Positions 63,520-64,000 of a stretch of 64,000 nt of DNA are shown in pieces (the first letter of the stretch is position 1; each line of letters opens with the position of its first letter). Source of the stretch: Gordionus sp. m RMFG-2023 (taxonomy: Eukaryota; Nematomorpha; Gordioida; Chordodea; Parachordodidae); the NCBI RefSeq assembly GCF_954871325.1, contig NC_088779.1, positions 22,694,846-22,758,845 of the forward strand, written 5' to 3'. The translations under genes were made by a program, and so were the position numbers. The notes below the pieces were generated by a model. It saw only the letters and a list, made by a program, of their open reading frames with translations. It searched no databases and was not told the origin of the DNA.

Positions 63520-64000
63520 TAGTGTTGTGAACGCGTTCGTGAACGAAGTTCGTTTTTTTTGAAAAAAGGTGATGAACGGCGTTCCTTTTTTTTTGACGAA
63601 CTTTGAACGTGAACGCGTTCCTTTTCTTTGATGAACGCTTTCAATTTTACGTTCGTTCAATTTTAAAAACACTTTTTACTTTTATTTATTTGAAAAATTA
63701 ATATTAATCCGCATTTTTTAACAAAAAAGTCTTATATTTTTATTTATTTGAAAAATTAATATTTAATTCAATTTTTTAACAAAAAAGTCTTATATTTTTT
63801 AATCAGCTGTTTTTACTTTTTCCTCTTTCATATTGCAATTAACAACGTACCATAACGTGCTACTGCTAGAGAAGATAAGATTAAAGTTTATTAATTTGAA
63901 TATTTTATATTTTAATTTAATAGATTAGCATTTGCATGGATATAAATATTTCATCATCAGATTCTGAAAATCAAAATTCAATATTAGATGAATTAGAATT
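63520..64000 (+). mobile_element. Left part of a hAT with GTTCGTGAACG repeats, runs off the window
   Basis: Left end TAGTGTTGTGAACGCGTTCG. The next 140 bp are palindromic GAACGCGTTC and GTTCGTGAAC words. A plus-strand ATG at 63936 starts DINISSSDSENQNSILDELE, the acidic Ser-rich start seen in many BED-finger hAT transposases. The element continues beyond base 64000. Confidence 0.7.

Noticed and set aside
1-64000. CRISPR arrays, bacterial operons or phage genes
   Set aside because: No regularly spaced repeats with unique spacers and no prokaryotic gene layout; introns and metazoan genes show a nuclear eukaryotic source.

Overview
The window reads as a stretch of nuclear DNA from an invertebrate animal. 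It is very A+T-rich. It has spliceosomal introns from about 40 bp to 9 kb, metazoan housekeeping genes, and a dense load of DNA transposons (hAT and piggyBac remnants, many short non-autonomous elements), one LINE fragment and one retroelement gag fossil. I cannot name the phylum from sequence alone.

Three host genes can be read. (1) At the left edge (about 114-556, +) are the last two exons of a metal-tolerance-type cation diffusion facilitator. (2) From 12,620 to 31,922 (+) lies CACTIN, the splicing and NF-kB/Toll-linked cactin protein, in ten well-supported exons plus a tiny candidate first exon. (3) From 57,987 down to 32,414 (-) lies HYOU1/GRP170, the large ER Hsp70-like chaperone and nucleotide-exchange factor, in 23 exons whose phases all agree. 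It ends in a 35-nt exon encoding an SDEL ER-retrieval tail. Only the signal-peptide exon(s) were not found. CACTIN and HYOU1 converge, with stop codons about 490 bp apart.

Region by region: 0.1-0.6 kb CDF 3' end; 2.8-5.5 kb hAT with perfect target duplication; 7.1-8.2 kb GGCGTAGCC-ended element; 8.6-10.4 kb LINE fragment; 11.0-11.6 kb hAT-type MITE; 12.6-31.9 kb CACTIN, whose introns hold a 3.9-kb hAT, a piggyBac remnant, an inverted gag fossil, tandem repeats and MITEs; 32.4-58 kb HYOU1, whose introns hold two opposed piggyBac remnants, two hATs, a long-TIR element and small foldbacks; 58.3-64 kb a nest of hAT elements, most with TAGTGTTGT ends.

The most unusual pattern is that at least six hAT families here each carry their own short, repeated, often palindromic subterminal word (for example ATTGGT, GTAGCGCGC, GGACCC, GAGTCGGCT, GTTCGTGAAC). 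The elements were delimited by reading terminal inverted repeats and 8-bp target duplications directly.
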